Shown piece by piece: positions 1 through 8,700 of a stretch of 28,780 nucleotides of DNA. The notes below the pieces were generated by a model. The model was not told the origin of the DNA, made no database searches, and worked only from the letters and a program-made list of their open reading frames with translations. Each line of letters opens with the position of its first letter. The first letter of the stretch is position 1. Position numbers and translations under genes: made by a program. Source of the DNA: JAIXUI01 sp943373175 (lineage in GTDB: Bacteria > Bacteroidota > Bacteroidia > UBA7662 > JAIXUI01); NCBI GenBank assembly GCA_943373175.1, contig CALSBM010000039.1, positions 1 to 28,780 on the forward strand, written 5' to 3'.

Positions 1-1
1 C

Positions 2-29
2 AAAAAAACTGGAGCCCGAAAGCTCCAGT
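2..29 (-). terminator. Rho-independent terminator, minus strand
   Basis: An 8-bp perfect stem (ACTGGAGC at 8-15 with GCTCCAGT at 22-29) closes a 6-nt loop. The plus strand has an A-tract at 2-8, so on the minus strand the hairpin is followed by a run of T, the intrinsic terminator pattern. No gene that would need it is visible just upstream on the minus strand. Only the tail of an open frame ends there (TAA near 50). Confidence 0.72.
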
Positions 30-181
30 CTAAAAACGACTGAGGTATCAATTATCCGTCCGTCGCACCTTGCCAAACAAAGTTCTTAAGAAATTTACTC
101 TACTTTTACACGAAACTAATTTTGTCCGATTTATAGGGGGCTAAACCAGCAGCTTATGTTTGGATTATTCTATCAATAATA

Positions 182-469
182 ATGTTTGGGCTAATAATCA
201 AAACAGTTAGGCAAGTTGGCTGGCAAAACAACTCTGTTTACTGGCAAATTGGACTGTTAGTATTTACATGGATGCACCCGGCTTATACTTCTCTAATTAA
301 AGGGTTAGCAATTGTCGAAATTGGGAATATTGCAACATTGATTTTAACTGTACTTGTATTTTACAAGCTTAAAACTCAATTCAATTCTCTATCAAACTGG
401 TTAGTTCCTCAAATTATTTGGATTTCAATTGCCTCGCTTTACATTGGATTGAAATTAGTCATAAATTAG
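182..469 (+). CDS. Small TspO/MBR-like membrane protein, probably 5'-truncated
   Basis: The 95-residue product has three hydrophobic stretches (about residues 20-39, 47-63 and 73-94). The second half resembles the last two helices of the TspO/MBR tryptophan-rich sensory family: an 'AxIEIxxLxxxIxxxxxFYKL'-type helix, then 'LVPQIIWISIAS' in place of the usual 'L.PYLLWVSFAT', ending in an LN-like tail. TspO proteins bind porphyrins or other ligands, have five helices and are about 150-160 residues long. Here the frame is open upstream only to TAG at 134-136. The extra codons (KPAAYVW...) look like the loop and helix before the ATG, so the N-terminal helices are missing and the visible ATG may be fortuitous. 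No promoter or ribosome site was recognised. Family assignment is from remembered pattern only; it could be an unrelated small membrane protein or a pseudogene. Confidence 0.45.
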   Translation: MFGLIIKTVRQVGWQNNSVYWQIGLLVFTWMHPAYTSLIKGLAIVEIGNIATLILTVLVFYKLKTQFNSLSNWLVPQIIWISIASLYIGLKLVIN

Positions 470-918
470 ATTTGAGAACGTAGAAAACAGCTAACAAATA
501 AGGAACGAAGCAAAAGCTGATTGGATAGTTCCGGCGTGGGTAGATTCAACGATTTCTTTCTTTACCATTCGCTTAGTTTATAAAAAGGGCAAGCTGCGCA
601 TCGTATTTCATTCGCTCCTTTCTTGCCGGTTTATCAGTCGGTTTTAACGGCATAGAGGCGTAAGATTCCTTTGCTGAACTAAAAACCTTTCAGCGTTTGC
701 TTTCTCTCGAAGGGTAGTAGTACTTCATACCGAATTATAGAAACAAAATGCCATCATAAACAATCAACTTTCATCAAGAAAAGCGTGAGATGAATTTCCG
801 AGTTAGGGGTCTAATTGAAACAAAGTAACCACTGAATTCAACTTCAAAAAAAATGATTAGCAAGTGGTCAACTATTATTTTATTCAAATAGAATGGATTT
901 ATTTAAGAATTATCAGCC
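470..918. other. Intergenic spacer, no gene seen
   Basis: About 450 bp lie between the TspO-like ORF and the stop of the minus-strand acetyltransferase. All frames are broken by stops. A weak 5-bp inverted repeat (GGAAC near 502, GTTCC near 528) is the only structure noticed. No tRNA, terminator with a T-run, or mobile-element end was recognised. Confidence 0.5.
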
Positions 919-1389
919 TCATGGCATCCACTCGAACAACTCATAATGATGGCCATTCATGCCGAGTTGTTGATATACCTCTCTTGCTTTTGTATTGCTT
1001 TTATCAACAAATAGTCGAATTCCTCTGAATCCTTCTTCCAACAATACTTTGTCCTTTAAATGTTCAAACATAGTTTTGAAAACTCCTTTACTTCTTCGAT
1101 ACGGAAGAATATACAAAGAGTGTATCCAGAGAACTTCTGCATTTCGCCAGTCCGACCATTCAAACAAAACCAGCATACACCCCGCCGGTTTGTTCTCTAT
1201 CATCGGAATGAGATAGTGCCCGATGGAAGAATTTTGAATCACATGCAAGGCTCCTTGCTGTACCGTTTCATAATTCAAGCTCAGATTTTCGGTCTCTAAA
1301 GCCATCGCTAACTGGCAATGTGCAATGAAATCGATGTCGTGGTAACTGGCTTTTCTCAAAGTGATCCCGAGGTTTTCCGTTGTATTCAT
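919..1389 (-). CDS. GNAT family N-acetyltransferase
   Basis: The 156-residue protein has the GCN5-related acetyltransferase fold, which transfers an acetyl group from acetyl-CoA to an amine. Motif A is visible as 'LWIHSLYILPYRRSKGVFKTM': a beta strand, then the pyrophosphate-binding loop R98-R-S-K-G102-V in place of the usual Q/RxxGxG/A. It is followed by the motif B segment 'RLFVDKSNTKAREVYQQLGM' (residues 125-144), the usual strand and helix with an Asn and a Tyr near the CoA. The substrate cannot be deduced. The gene is divergent from the ABC-F gene, with only about 40 bp between the start codons, so promoters overlap. A long-frame start for the neighbour (1361) would overlap this gene and is therefore unlikely. 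Confidence 0.85.
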   Translation of the reverse strand: MNTTENLGITLRKASYHDIDFIAHCQLAMALETENLSLNYETVQQGALHVIQNSSIGHYLIPMIENKPAGCMLVLFEWSDWRNAEVLWIHSLYILPYRRSKGVFKTMFEHLKDKVLLEEGFRGIRLFVDKSNTKAREVYQQLGMNGHHYELFEWMP

Positions 1390-1414
1390 GCTGCAAATCT
1401 GCGCGTTACTGGCT

Positions 1415-1422
1415 TATCTTCG
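1415..1422 (+). promoter_or_regulatory. Putative -7 element for the ABC-F gene
   Basis: TATCTTCG matches the Bacteroidota -7 consensus TAnnTTTG at seven of eight positions and ends 7 nt before the ATG at 1430. No clear -33 TTTG is seen, but the position supports 1430 as the start. Transcription would begin at or very near the start codon. Confidence 0.45.
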
Positions 1423-1429
1423 CCCCTGC

Positions 1430-3346
1430 ATGATTACGGCTAACAATTTAACGTTCGAATTTTCCGGAAGACCACTGTACGAAAACGTCAATTTCGACCT
1501 TCATCCCCGTCAGCGAATCGGGATTGTAGGCCGGAATGGAACCGGAAAATCCACGTTGCTCCGCCTACTCAATAAGGAGTATCAACCCAACAGCGGAAGT
1601 CTTAACTTTCAGTCAGGACTACACATTAGCTACTTCAACCAGGATTTGCTGTCGTTCATGACCGATGCCTCGCTATATCATGTTGTGGCAGCAGTATTCC
1701 AGGAGGTGCTCGACGCCATGGCTGAACTCGATGAAGTGACCCACCAAATGGAGCAAGCCTTCAGTGAAGACCTCCTTAACCGCATGTTTGCGCTTCAGGA
1801 AAAGTTAGAATTGGCAGACGCCTACACCTTAGAAAGCAGGGTAAAAAGAATTCTGGCAGGGTTGGGTTTCTCAGACGAAGATTGCGACAGCCCCTACGGA
1901 AGCTTCTCCGGCGGTTGGAGAATGCGTGCCCAGTTGGCCAAATGCCTGCTCGCCAATCCCGATGTGCTCATGCTCGATGAGCCAACTAACCACCTCGATC
2001 TTCCTGCTATTGAATGGCTTGAAGGATATTTGCGCAGTTTTGAAGGAACCCTAATCGTGGTTTCGCACGACCGTTTTCTACTCGATCGTCTTTGTAACCG
2101 CATTCTTGAAATCGAAAAAGGCAAAATCACCGCTTACACCGGAAACTTCAGTTCATACATAGAACAGAAAGAAGAAGCACTAATGTTGAAAGTTGCTGCT
2201 TATAAAAATCAGCAGTCCAAACTTAAACAAGAAGAACGATTTATTGAGCGATTCCGGGCTAAAGCATCCAAAGCAAAAGCCGTTAAATCAAGGATTAAAC
2301 TGCTGGAAAAGTTAGAGCGCATCGACGCGCCAGAATCCGATCAGGCGTCTATGAACCTCAAGCTGAAAGTTCGCATCAATCCCGGTAAAATTATCCAGAC
2401 ACTCGACCACGTCAGCAAGGATTATGGCCCTAAGAAAGTAGTAAAATCGGCTTCGGCCATCGTTGAACGAGGCGATAAAATCGCCCTAATCGGCCCTAAC
2501 GGACAGGGGAAATCTACTCTTCTGCGGGTAATGGGTGGGATCACTGAACACGGCGGCAACCTTGCTAACGGACACAATGTAAAACCGGCCTACTTCGCCC
2601 AGCATCAGGCTGAAGTGCTGGATCCAGTTAAAAACATGTTGGAAGAGGTGCTTTACGACGCTGGTGGAATGACCGAGCGCGAAGTCCGCACCATCCTCGG
2701 TTCATTCCTTTTTACTGGTGAAGACGTGTTGAAAAAAACCGCTGTGCTATCAGGCGGTGAGAAAATGCGCGTAGCACTTGCCAAGCTAATCACTTCCGAT
2801 GCCAACTTCCTCCTGCTTGATGAGCCCACCAACCACCTTGATATGCTCTCGGTTGAAGTGCTCATCGACGCCCTCAACGACTACGAAGGCACCTATATAG
2901 TAGTCTCCCACGACCGTTTTTTCTTGTCAGAAGTTGCTACAAAAATCTGGTACCTCGACAACGGCATCCTCATGGAGTATCCCGGTTCGTATGAAGAGTT
3001 TGATGAATGGAAGAATCAACAACTTAAACTGATTGCGAAAACGGATAAAACTTCGGATAAAACCGAGAAAAAACCTTCAACGGTTGCTGCACCTCAAGAA
3101 AAAATAGCAGATAAACCCAAAGAGAAAGAGCAGGTTAAATTACAGAAGCAATTAGAAGAAGCTGAGAAAAAGCAACAGCTCCTTCGCGATGAGATTTTCA
3201 AGCTGGAAGAAGAAGCCGTAAAGCCAGAGGTTTACACCAATAAAACAGCAATTGCTGAACTCAAAAATAAACTTGAACGAGTTCGTCAATCGTTGGCCGA
3301 AGCGGATAAAGAATGGGAACGTATCTTTGAGTTATTGGTGGAATAA
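1430..3346 (+). CDS. ABC-F family ATPase (ribosome-associated)
   Basis: This 638-residue protein carries two ABC ATPase domains and no membrane segments, as in the ABC-F family (Uup, YbiT, YheS, EttA). These proteins bind the ribosomal E site and act in translation or antibiotic protection. Domain 1 has Walker A GRNGTGKST (about residues 34-42), signature SGGWRMRAQ and Walker B LMLDEPTNHLD (about 182). A charged, Lys-rich linker of the P-site-tRNA-interaction type follows (roughly 250-300). Domain 2 has Walker A GPNGQGKST (about 355), signature LSGGEKMR and Walker B LLLDEPTNHLD (about 463). The C-terminal 90 residues are Lys/Glu-rich and predicted coiled coil, as in Uup-type members. The frame is open from 1361, but that start lies inside the divergent acetyltransferase; 'MITANNLTFEF' at 1430 is the usual family start. 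The subfamily is not settled. Confidence 0.93.
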   Translation: MITANNLTFEFSGRPLYENVNFDLHPRQRIGIVGRNGTGKSTLLRLLNKEYQPNSGSLNFQSGLHISYFNQDLLSFMTDASLYHVVAAVFQEVLDAMAELDEVTHQMEQAFSEDLLNRMFALQEKLELADAYTLESRVKRILAGLGFSDEDCDSPYGSFSGGWRMRAQLAKCLLANPDVLMLDEPTNHLDLPAIEWLEGYLRSFEGTLIVVSHDRFLLDRLCNRILEIEKGKITAYTGNFSSYIEQKEEALMLKVAAYKNQQSKLKQEERFIERFRAKASKAKAVKSRIKLLEKLERIDAPESDQASMNLKLKVRINPGKIIQTLDHVSKDYGPKKVVKSASAIVERGDKIALIGPNGQGKSTLLRVMGGITEHGGNLANGHNVKPAYFAQHQAEVLDPVKNMLEEVLYDAGGMTEREVRTILGSFLFTGEDVLKKTAVLSGGEKMRVALAKLITSDANFLLLDEPTNHLDMLSVEVLIDALNDYEGTYIVVSHDRFFLSEVATKIWYLDNGILMEYPGSYEEFDEWKNQQLKLIAKTDKTSDKTEKKPSTVAAPQEKIADKPKEKEQVKLQKQLEEAEKKQQLLRDEIFKLEEEAVKPEVYTNKTAIAELKNKLERVRQSLAEADKEWERIFELLVE

Positions 3347-3480
3347 TTAACCCTATAATTAGAAACGTTTAAAAATACCCATTTACCTCTTTGATAAAAG
3401 TAAATTGAAAAATTGATTTTTTGCAGTACTTCTTGACTAAATAAATGCTGGAATATTCCTAAATAATTAAGCAATCACCA

Positions 3481-5205
3481 ATGCAATTTCCTTTAAATCA
3501 GTTTGAAACTCTCCTTGACAAAACCATTTTAAAACGTGGGTTATCTTATTATAAAGATGGCTCTGTTACCAATGTAGAGGAAACCGAACAGGGAGTTTAT
3601 GAAGCCCTTGTTGAAGGTTCTGAGGATTATGACGTTGAACTTAAAATTGAAAAAGGAACGGTTGTAGATTATGACTGCACCTGCCCTTATGATCATGGCC
3701 CGATTTGTAAACATATAGTGGCTGTTTTATTTTATCTCCAACAGGACAACTTGGAAAAAAATCAGCAAAACCTGTCGCTGACTAAAACTAAGGAGAAGGC
3801 ACCTATTAAACAGGTTAAAAAGAAAACGATTGAACAGCAACTGAATGAGTTACTTGATTTAATTCCTCATGAAGAGCTTAAAGATTTTATTCGTGTAAAC
3901 AGCTTATATGATACAGCCATTAGAAATGTTTTTATGTATTCTTTTACGCATTATGGCGCTGAACAATCAAAAGAATTTTATTCTAAACAAATAAAATCCG
4001 TTTTACACAAAGCGAAAGGAAGAGATGGGTTTATTGGTTGGGGTAAAACTGGAGATGTAGAATACGCAATATGTAAGCTGCTGGAAAATGCTAATAAACA
4101 ACTTGAAGTTAAAAATTTCAAAAGCGTAATTTACATCTGTACTGCCGTTATGGAGGAGTTAATTGAATCCTTTGAATACACCGATGATAGCAACGGAGAT
4201 ATAGGAGGATGTATTGATGAGGCTTATTATATACTTAGCAGTATCGATTCTTTGATGCTACCGGAAGAATTAAGGGTAGAATTATTTGATTATTGTTGTG
4301 AGAAGTTTGAAAATAAAACTTTCTCAGCTTCGCTTTGGCACTTAGGGATTTTAAGAATTGCATCGGGGATTATATTGAATGACAAAGAAGCGCAACGAGT
4401 TATCGATTGCATCGACCATGTAACTCATTCAAAATATGATTTAAACGAGGCTCAGGAAATAAAATTTTCTATTATCAACAAGTTTATAGGTGAAAAAGAA
4501 GCTGAAAAATATTTGCAACTTAATCTTTCAAATCCGAATTTGAGAAGACTGGCTGTTCAATTAGCATTAAAGGAAAAATCATTTAAACAAGCAGTAAAAA
4601 TTTTACAGGATGGTATTAAACAAGATGAAAAAAATTATCCAGGTTTAGCATTTGAATGGTATGACTGGTTGTTAAAGGTTTCTGTTGAGCTCAATGACAA
4701 GGAAAAAATTATTGAGTACGCTAAACATCTTATCGTAAGTAATTATAATGAAAGTAATGAATATTACTTATTGCTTAAAAGAACCGTTCAGCCGCTCTAT
4801 TGGGGTACATTTGTTGAGAATATTATTAAGGAAGTTTCATCAAAAAAAGCATATTACTCGGTGGACTTAGTGGCTAAAATATTAATTAACGAGGAAATGT
4901 GGCATAGATTATTTGATTTAGTCAAATTGAATGCCTCATTGAATTTTATTATCAAATATGAAAAACATCTCTCAAAAGATTATTCTGATGAACTTGTTTT
5001 ACTTTACGAAGTTGAACTTAAGAAATTTCTAGGATCTAACATGGGTAGAAACCACTATCAAACTGCTGTTAGTTACCTGAATCGAATGATTGCCCTTGGC
5101 GGCAAGAAAACAGTTGAGCAAATGGTGTCTTATTTTAAACAGCAATACCCGCAACGCCGCGCTTTGATAGAAGAACTAAGCCTAATAAAAAATATAAAGG
5201 TTTAG
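3481..5205 (+). CDS. SWIM zinc-finger protein
   Basis: The 574-residue protein has an N-terminal SWIM zinc finger of form CxCx7CxH: C66, C68, C76 and H78 in 'CTCPYDHGPICKH'. SWIM fingers bind DNA or protein partners and occur in bacterial SWI2/SNF2 ATPases, MuDR-like transposases and stand-alone proteins. The domain is preceded by the usual 'RGLSYYKDGSV' segment. From about residue 110 to the end the chain is mostly helical and rich in Lys, Glu and Leu, resembling a repeat-like helical scaffold; no catalytic motif was seen. No SNF2 helicase, ATPase or metallo-dependent partner lies beside it, although such genes often accompany SWIM proteins. The gene is visibly AT-rich compared with its neighbours, which may point to transfer or a different selective history. 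Start ATG 3481 has no Shine-Dalgarno sequence, as is usual in Bacteroidota. Confidence 0.85.
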   Translation: MQFPLNQFETLLDKTILKRGLSYYKDGSVTNVEETEQGVYEALVEGSEDYDVELKIEKGTVVDYDCTCPYDHGPICKHIVAVLFYLQQDNLEKNQQNLSLTKTKEKAPIKQVKKKTIEQQLNELLDLIPHEELKDFIRVNSLYDTAIRNVFMYSFTHYGAEQSKEFYSKQIKSVLHKAKGRDGFIGWGKTGDVEYAICKLLENANKQLEVKNFKSVIYICTAVMEELIESFEYTDDSNGDIGGCIDEAYYILSSIDSLMLPEELRVELFDYCCEKFENKTFSASLWHLGILRIASGIILNDKEAQRVIDCIDHVTHSKYDLNEAQEIKFSIINKFIGEKEAEKYLQLNLSNPNLRRLAVQLALKEKSFKQAVKILQDGIKQDEKNYPGLAFEWYDWLLKVSVELNDKEKIIEYAKHLIVSNYNESNEYYLLLKRTVQPLYWGTFVENIIKEVSSKKAYYSVDLVAKILINEEMWHRLFDLVKLNASLNFIIKYEKHLSKDYSDELVLLYEVELKKFLGSNMGRNHYQTAVSYLNRMIALGGKKTVEQMVSYFKQQYPQRRALIEELSLIKNIKV

Positions 5206-5539
5206 TGAATTAACAACATCAAAATACACTTTAGTAAAATGGTTTCGTGCGCCTAGTGAAACCTCGAACTTTTATTCTAAAGAGCACTAAAGTGCTACCA
5301 TGATGAGTATGTTTATGAAGGCTTTCAACCGTGCTTTTTTTTTGATTGTGAATATTTCATCAACAGATTGCTGTTGAAAATACCGGAACACTATTGGAAG
5401 TACCCTTCAATCTACCCATGCAGTGCGAAAAAGATGATCAATCCAATTCATCTTCTTGATAAAACCAATAAGCGTACCTGCAAGGCAAGCTAAGCTACCT
5501 GTTCCAAGTACATCAGAAAAATGTAGAAACCTTTAGCCC
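5206..5539. other. Intergenic spacer with a small hairpin
   Basis: About 330 bp lie between the convergent SWIM gene and the chromate transporter gene. A hairpin AGCAC-TAAA-GTGCT is at 5283-5296 and a run of ten T at about 5335-5344, but the two are not adjacent, so a terminator is not certain. A short open stretch after 5355 (stop near 5458) has no start codon and no recognised homology; it may be gene debris. Confidence 0.4.
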
Positions 5540-6724
5540 TTACAGTGCCACTATTAACCCCAGGAATAAACACAGCCCAACAATAAGCACAGGAGGAAGC
5601 TTAAGGAAATACAATCCCAGAAATGCCAAAAATCCGGTCAGTATATTTTCTGTGGAAGGAGGTAAAGTCGAGGCAAGAAGGATAGCTGCCGCCGCAATAA
5701 AGCCACAGGAAGCAGCATTCACCCCCTTTAGTGCATCCTGAATAAACGACCAGTCCTTGAGCTTTTCCCAAGTTGGATAGATAAAGAAAATCAGCAAAGC
5801 CCCGGGGAGAAAAATGCCGGTCATGCCCAAAAATGAACCAAGCACCATACCCGAAGCACCCCATTCTTTCATGGCCAAAGCATGGGTAAACGAAGTAAAC
5901 GTAAAAACAGGGCCAGGCACCGCCTGGGCCACGCCCCAACCGGTCAGAAACTCTGAAGCTGTGAGATACCCTTTGTTCAACACAAACTGCTCGAACAACA
6001 GCGGCACCAGCACCTGCCCGCCACCGAATACCATGCTTCCATAACGAAACGTATTCTCGAAAATCAACACCGGTTTCAAATGGAAAAAGTTACCGACAAT
6101 TGCTGACGTGCTAAACAGCGCGATTAACAAATACAAATTGCCCCATCGCGGCTTCAAATCAGGCCAGGCTGGCGCATTGCCTGTCCTCGTTGAACGCCTG
6201 CTACTCATCCAGCCCGCAGCCAGCAACACCAATGGATACACCAAAGACGAACGTATCAACAACACACTCATTAAGGCTACCAGCCAATACCCTCCCTGAT
6301 TTACATTCGTTACTAAACTGCGGCTAAGTTTTACCGCTGAATAAGCGATAAACCCAACCGCCATTGGTTGTAAATACTTGGAAAAATCGGTAGGAATGTG
6401 TTGTCGCTCAGTAAATACATACGCCAGAGCGAGCGTAGTCATGATAATAGTAGCTGGGAAAACCCACACCAAAAGGGTAAGAAAAGCCAACCTCGGCCCG
6501 CCCAACTTGTGCCCAATCGCAATTAAGGTTTGAGTAGAAGTTGGCCCTGGAAGAAACTGGCACAACGCATTAATCTGTAACAATTCTTCTTCAGTCAGAT
6601 AGTTTTTCTGATAAACTAAGTGCTGAAGAAATACCGAAATGTGCGCCTGCGGTCCACCAAAAGCAGATAACGACAGCAGGAGCACATCGCGTAAGAATGC
6701 CGGTAACGGCAATCGCCGACTCAT
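5540..6724 (-). CDS. chrA: Chromate transporter, ChrA (CHR family)
   Basis: The 394-residue membrane protein is the long, two-domain type of the CHR superfamily. Characterised members expel chromate, and some are thought to act on sulfate. The internal duplication is visible. The first half has 'SAFGGPQAHISVF' (about residues 20-32) and 'QFLPGPTSTQ' (PGP at 59-61). The second half has the matching 'FGGGQVLVPLL' and 'AVPGPVFTF'. About ten hydrophobic segments cover the chain. The frame is open further upstream to 6778, but that would run into the trans-sulfuration gene; ATG 6724 gives the family-like start 'MSRRLPLPAFLRDVLLLSLSAFGG' 16 nt after the upstream stop. The two genes probably form an operon. 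The pairing with a sulfur amino-acid enzyme fits sulfate/chromate chemistry, but the natural substrate is not proven. Confidence 0.9.
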   Translation of the reverse strand: MSRRLPLPAFLRDVLLLSLSAFGGPQAHISVFLQHLVYQKNYLTEEELLQINALCQFLPGPTSTQTLIAIGHKLGGPRLAFLTLLVWVFPATIIMTTLALAYVFTERQHIPTDFSKYLQPMAVGFIAYSAVKLSRSLVTNVNQGGYWLVALMSVLLIRSSLVYPLVLLAAGWMSSRRSTRTGNAPAWPDLKPRWGNLYLLIALFSTSAIVGNFFHLKPVLIFENTFRYGSMVFGGGQVLVPLLFEQFVLNKGYLTASEFLTGWGVAQAVPGPVFTFTSFTHALAMKEWGASGMVLGSFLGMTGIFLPGALLIFFIYPTWEKLKDWSFIQDALKGVNAASCGFIAAAAILLASTLPPSTENILTGFLAFLGLYFLKLPPVLIVGLCLFLGLIVAL

Positions 6725-6740
6725 CCCGGCTTTAATCCGG

Positions 6741-7889
6741 CTACTGGATTTTTGCAAACGCTTGTTCAAGGTCCGCAATAAGGTCTTCTACTTCTTCAAC
6801 CCCAACACTCAAACGCAATAGACCATCTACTACTCCAAATCTAAGCCGTTCCTCTTTCGGAATCGAAGCATGGGTCATACTCGCCGGGTGTCCAATCAAC
6901 GACTCCACACCACCCAATGATTCCGCCAGCGAAAACAAATGCGTTGAAGTAGCCAACTTCATTGCCTTATCAAAATCATCGCCTTGAAGTGTAAACGAAA
7001 TCATCCCACCAAAATCGCGCATCTGAGATTTAGCAATTGCATGACCGGGATGGTCTTCAAAGCCAGGCCAGTAAACTTTACCCACTTTAGGGTGCGCTTT
7101 CAGGAACTCGGCAATCAGCTTTCCATTGTAACAATGCGCTTTCATGCGCAAATGCAGTGTTTTAACTCCACGCAGAACAAGGAAACTGTCCATAGGCCCT
7201 GGCGTAGCTCCGCAGGAATTGTGAATGAATGCCAGTCGTTGGTACAAAGCCTCATCATTAAGGCAAAGGGCACCCATCACCACATCGCTATGCCCACCCA
7301 AGTATTTAGTAGCACTGTGCATTACGATATCTGCGCCAAGGTCAAGCGGATTCTGGAGATAAGGCGAAGAGAATGTGTTATCGACAGCCAATAGCAGGAT
7401 ATTCGCTTTCGCTATTTCTGCCATCCTGCGAATGTCAATCACTTTCAGCAGTGGGTTAGTCGGTGTTTCTACCCAGAGCATTTTTGTTTTCTCATTGATG
7501 GTGCTGAGCAGCAATGCCTCATTGTGCAAGTCAATAAAATGAAAACGGATGCCAAACCCGGCGAACACCTTTTCGAACATTCGGTAAGTTCCGCCATAAA
7601 CATCATCGGAAGTAATGACCTCATCTCCCGGAGCCAACAGTTTAATCACCGCATCAATTGCACCCATGCCACTGGAGAAACAGAGGCCGAATTGCGCATT
7701 TTCCAACGCAGCGAGATTGCGTTCCAGTGCTGCTCTTGTAGGGTTTTTACCCCTGGCATACGCATATCCCTTATGTTGTCCAGGAGATTCTTGTACGAAA
7801 GTAGAAGTCTGGTAAATAGGAGGCATGATTGCGCCAGTAACCGGATCGGGCTCTTGACCGGCGTGGATGGCTTTGGTTCCGAATTGCAT
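6741..7889 (-). CDS. Cys/Met metabolism PLP-dependent enzyme (cystathionine gamma-synthase/lyase type)
   Basis: The 382-residue protein belongs to the Cys/Met-metabolism fold-type I PLP family (MetB, MetC, CGL, MGL, MetZ). The N-terminal 'TKAIHAGQEPDPVTGAIMPP' and 'YAYARGKNPTRAALE' motifs are present, the latter giving the phosphate-binding Tyr and Arg. 'FSSGMGAI' forms the PLP phosphate loop, 'VDNTFSSPYLQNPL' holds the ring-pairing Asp, and the Schiff-base lysine is in 'HSATKYLGGHSD' (about K195). The C-terminal 'SLGGVESLIGHPASMTHASIP' is diagnostic for gamma-synthase and gamma-lyase members. Reactions in this group cannot be separated by eye: cystathionine synthesis from activated homoserine, or cystathionine cleavage. 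The frame can start at a TTG at 7904, but ATG 7889 fits the family start and sits 4 nt after a promoter-like motif. It lies upstream of chrA in one transcription unit. Confidence 0.88.
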   Translation of the reverse strand: MQFGTKAIHAGQEPDPVTGAIMPPIYQTSTFVQESPGQHKGYAYARGKNPTRAALERNLAALENAQFGLCFSSGMGAIDAVIKLLAPGDEVITSDDVYGGTYRMFEKVFAGFGIRFHFIDLHNEALLLSTINEKTKMLWVETPTNPLLKVIDIRRMAEIAKANILLLAVDNTFSSPYLQNPLDLGADIVMHSATKYLGGHSDVVMGALCLNDEALYQRLAFIHNSCGATPGPMDSFLVLRGVKTLHLRMKAHCYNGKLIAEFLKAHPKVGKVYWPGFEDHPGHAIAKSQMRDFGGMISFTLQGDDFDKAMKLATSTHLFSLAESLGGVESLIGHPASMTHASIPKEERLRFGVVDGLLRLSVGVEEVEDLIADLEQAFAKIQ

Positions 7890-7893
7890 GCCG

Positions 7894-7901
7894 CAAAATT
7901 G
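7894..7901 (-). promoter_or_regulatory. Putative -7 element for the PLP enzyme gene
   Basis: On the minus strand the bases read CAATTTTG, one mismatch from TAnnTTTG, ending 4 nt before ATG 7889. This favours the ATG over the TTG at 7904, because the TTG would lie upstream of the element. No clear -33 element was identified. Confidence 0.4.
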
Positions 7902-8216
7902 CAATTAGAATTGCTGTTAACAAGCTGATAATCCTAACAACACAGAAAAAAGAATCTAGACTCTGGTAACCAGTTTAAGGTGCACTTCCCGAATTCCGTG
8001 CGACTGTAAAGATGGAAGTTGAAAGCGTGGTTCGCTAAGGTAATTGCCTGCCGGTTAGGTAGAAGTTGATGGTAATAGTAGCGTTAAATCGATGTTATTA
8101 GGCTGTTAACGCGGTTTTTTGTGGAATTAAGGCGCCTGATATCGTCCTGTTACCGACATGTTACCGTCCCTTATTTACACCATTCGCCCTTCCTTGACTA
8201 CCGTTGGTGGATTTTG
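7902..8216. other. Intergenic region between divergent genes, mostly empty
   Basis: About 315 bp precede the promoter of the small lipoprotein gene. No open frame of useful length, terminator with a T-run or repeat was seen. It should contain the upstream control region of the minus-strand sulfur operon. Confidence 0.45.
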
Positions 8217-8250
8217 TTGAGAGGGCTGCGGAGCAACTCCCGCACCTTTG
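8217..8250 (+). promoter_or_regulatory. Putative promoter of the small lipoprotein gene
   Basis: A TTGA at 8217-8220 and CACCTTTG at 8243-8250 (one mismatch from TAnnTTTG) are 22 bp apart, close to the Bacteroidota -33/-7 layout. The -7 element ends 25 nt before ATG 8276, leaving a short leader. Confidence 0.4.
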
Positions 8251-8275
8251 GTTCAGATATTAACAAACCAAAATC

Positions 8276-8596
8276 ATGAAAACAAACTTGTTCAAAGCCG
8301 TAACAATGTTCGCAATAGGACTTGCTACCTTCACTTCTTGTGAAAAAGCCGAGTTAGTTTCTCCTCAAGCACCTCAATCATCCGTTTCTACTGATAAAAG
8401 GAGATCTATTGGCAGTGGCGATGCCATAGACGTTGACCCCGAAATTGCCCCTGAACCCGAAAATCCAAGGATTAAAGGTGGAAAAACTATTCCCATTCAC
8501 GTTGGCAACGAAGCTATCCAGGATCTTCAGGAAGCAGCACCAGCAGAACCCATTATTGGAAATGGAGGCGAAAATCATGAAAATGGCCGCCGTTAA
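8276..8596 (+). CDS. Small secreted lipoprotein of unknown function
   Basis: The 106-residue product begins with a Lys-containing n-region and a hydrophobic core (residues 6-19), ending in 'TFTSC' with the lipidation cysteine at C22, a lipoprotein signal peptide. The mature 84 residues are low in complexity, rich in Pro, Glu, Asn and Gly, and end in a His/Asn/Arg-rich tail 'GENHENGRR'. They are probably unstructured. No domain was recognised. The gene stands alone between a promoter-like pair and a strong terminator, so it is likely its own transcript. Homologues, if any, may be confined to close relatives. Confidence 0.72.
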   Translation: MKTNLFKAVTMFAIGLATFTSCEKAELVSPQAPQSSVSTDKRRSIGSGDAIDVDPEIAPEPENPRIKGGKTIPIHVGNEAIQDLQEAAPAEPIIGNGGENHENGRR

Positions 8597-8667
8597 AACC
8601 GCCCTTCCAATTAATAAATAGAACCTTCTTTATTAAAGCGAAATAAACAGATTCGCTTGCAAAACAG

Positions 8668-8700
8668 ACAGAGACGTGCATCAGTGCGTCTCTGTTTTTA
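8668..8700 (+). terminator. Rho-independent terminator after the small lipoprotein gene
   Basis: A 9-bp stem (ACAGAGACG at 8668-8676 with CGTCTCTGT at 8687-8695) can be extended by wobble and C-G pairs inside the loop, and is followed by T-rich TTTTATTTA. It resembles the hairpin at 12081-12111, and both may belong to a dispersed palindromic repeat family. Confidence 0.85.

Noticed and set aside
2..29. tRNA or small RNA gene at the window start
   Set aside because: The hairpin has the stem and T-run of a terminator and there is no cloverleaf.
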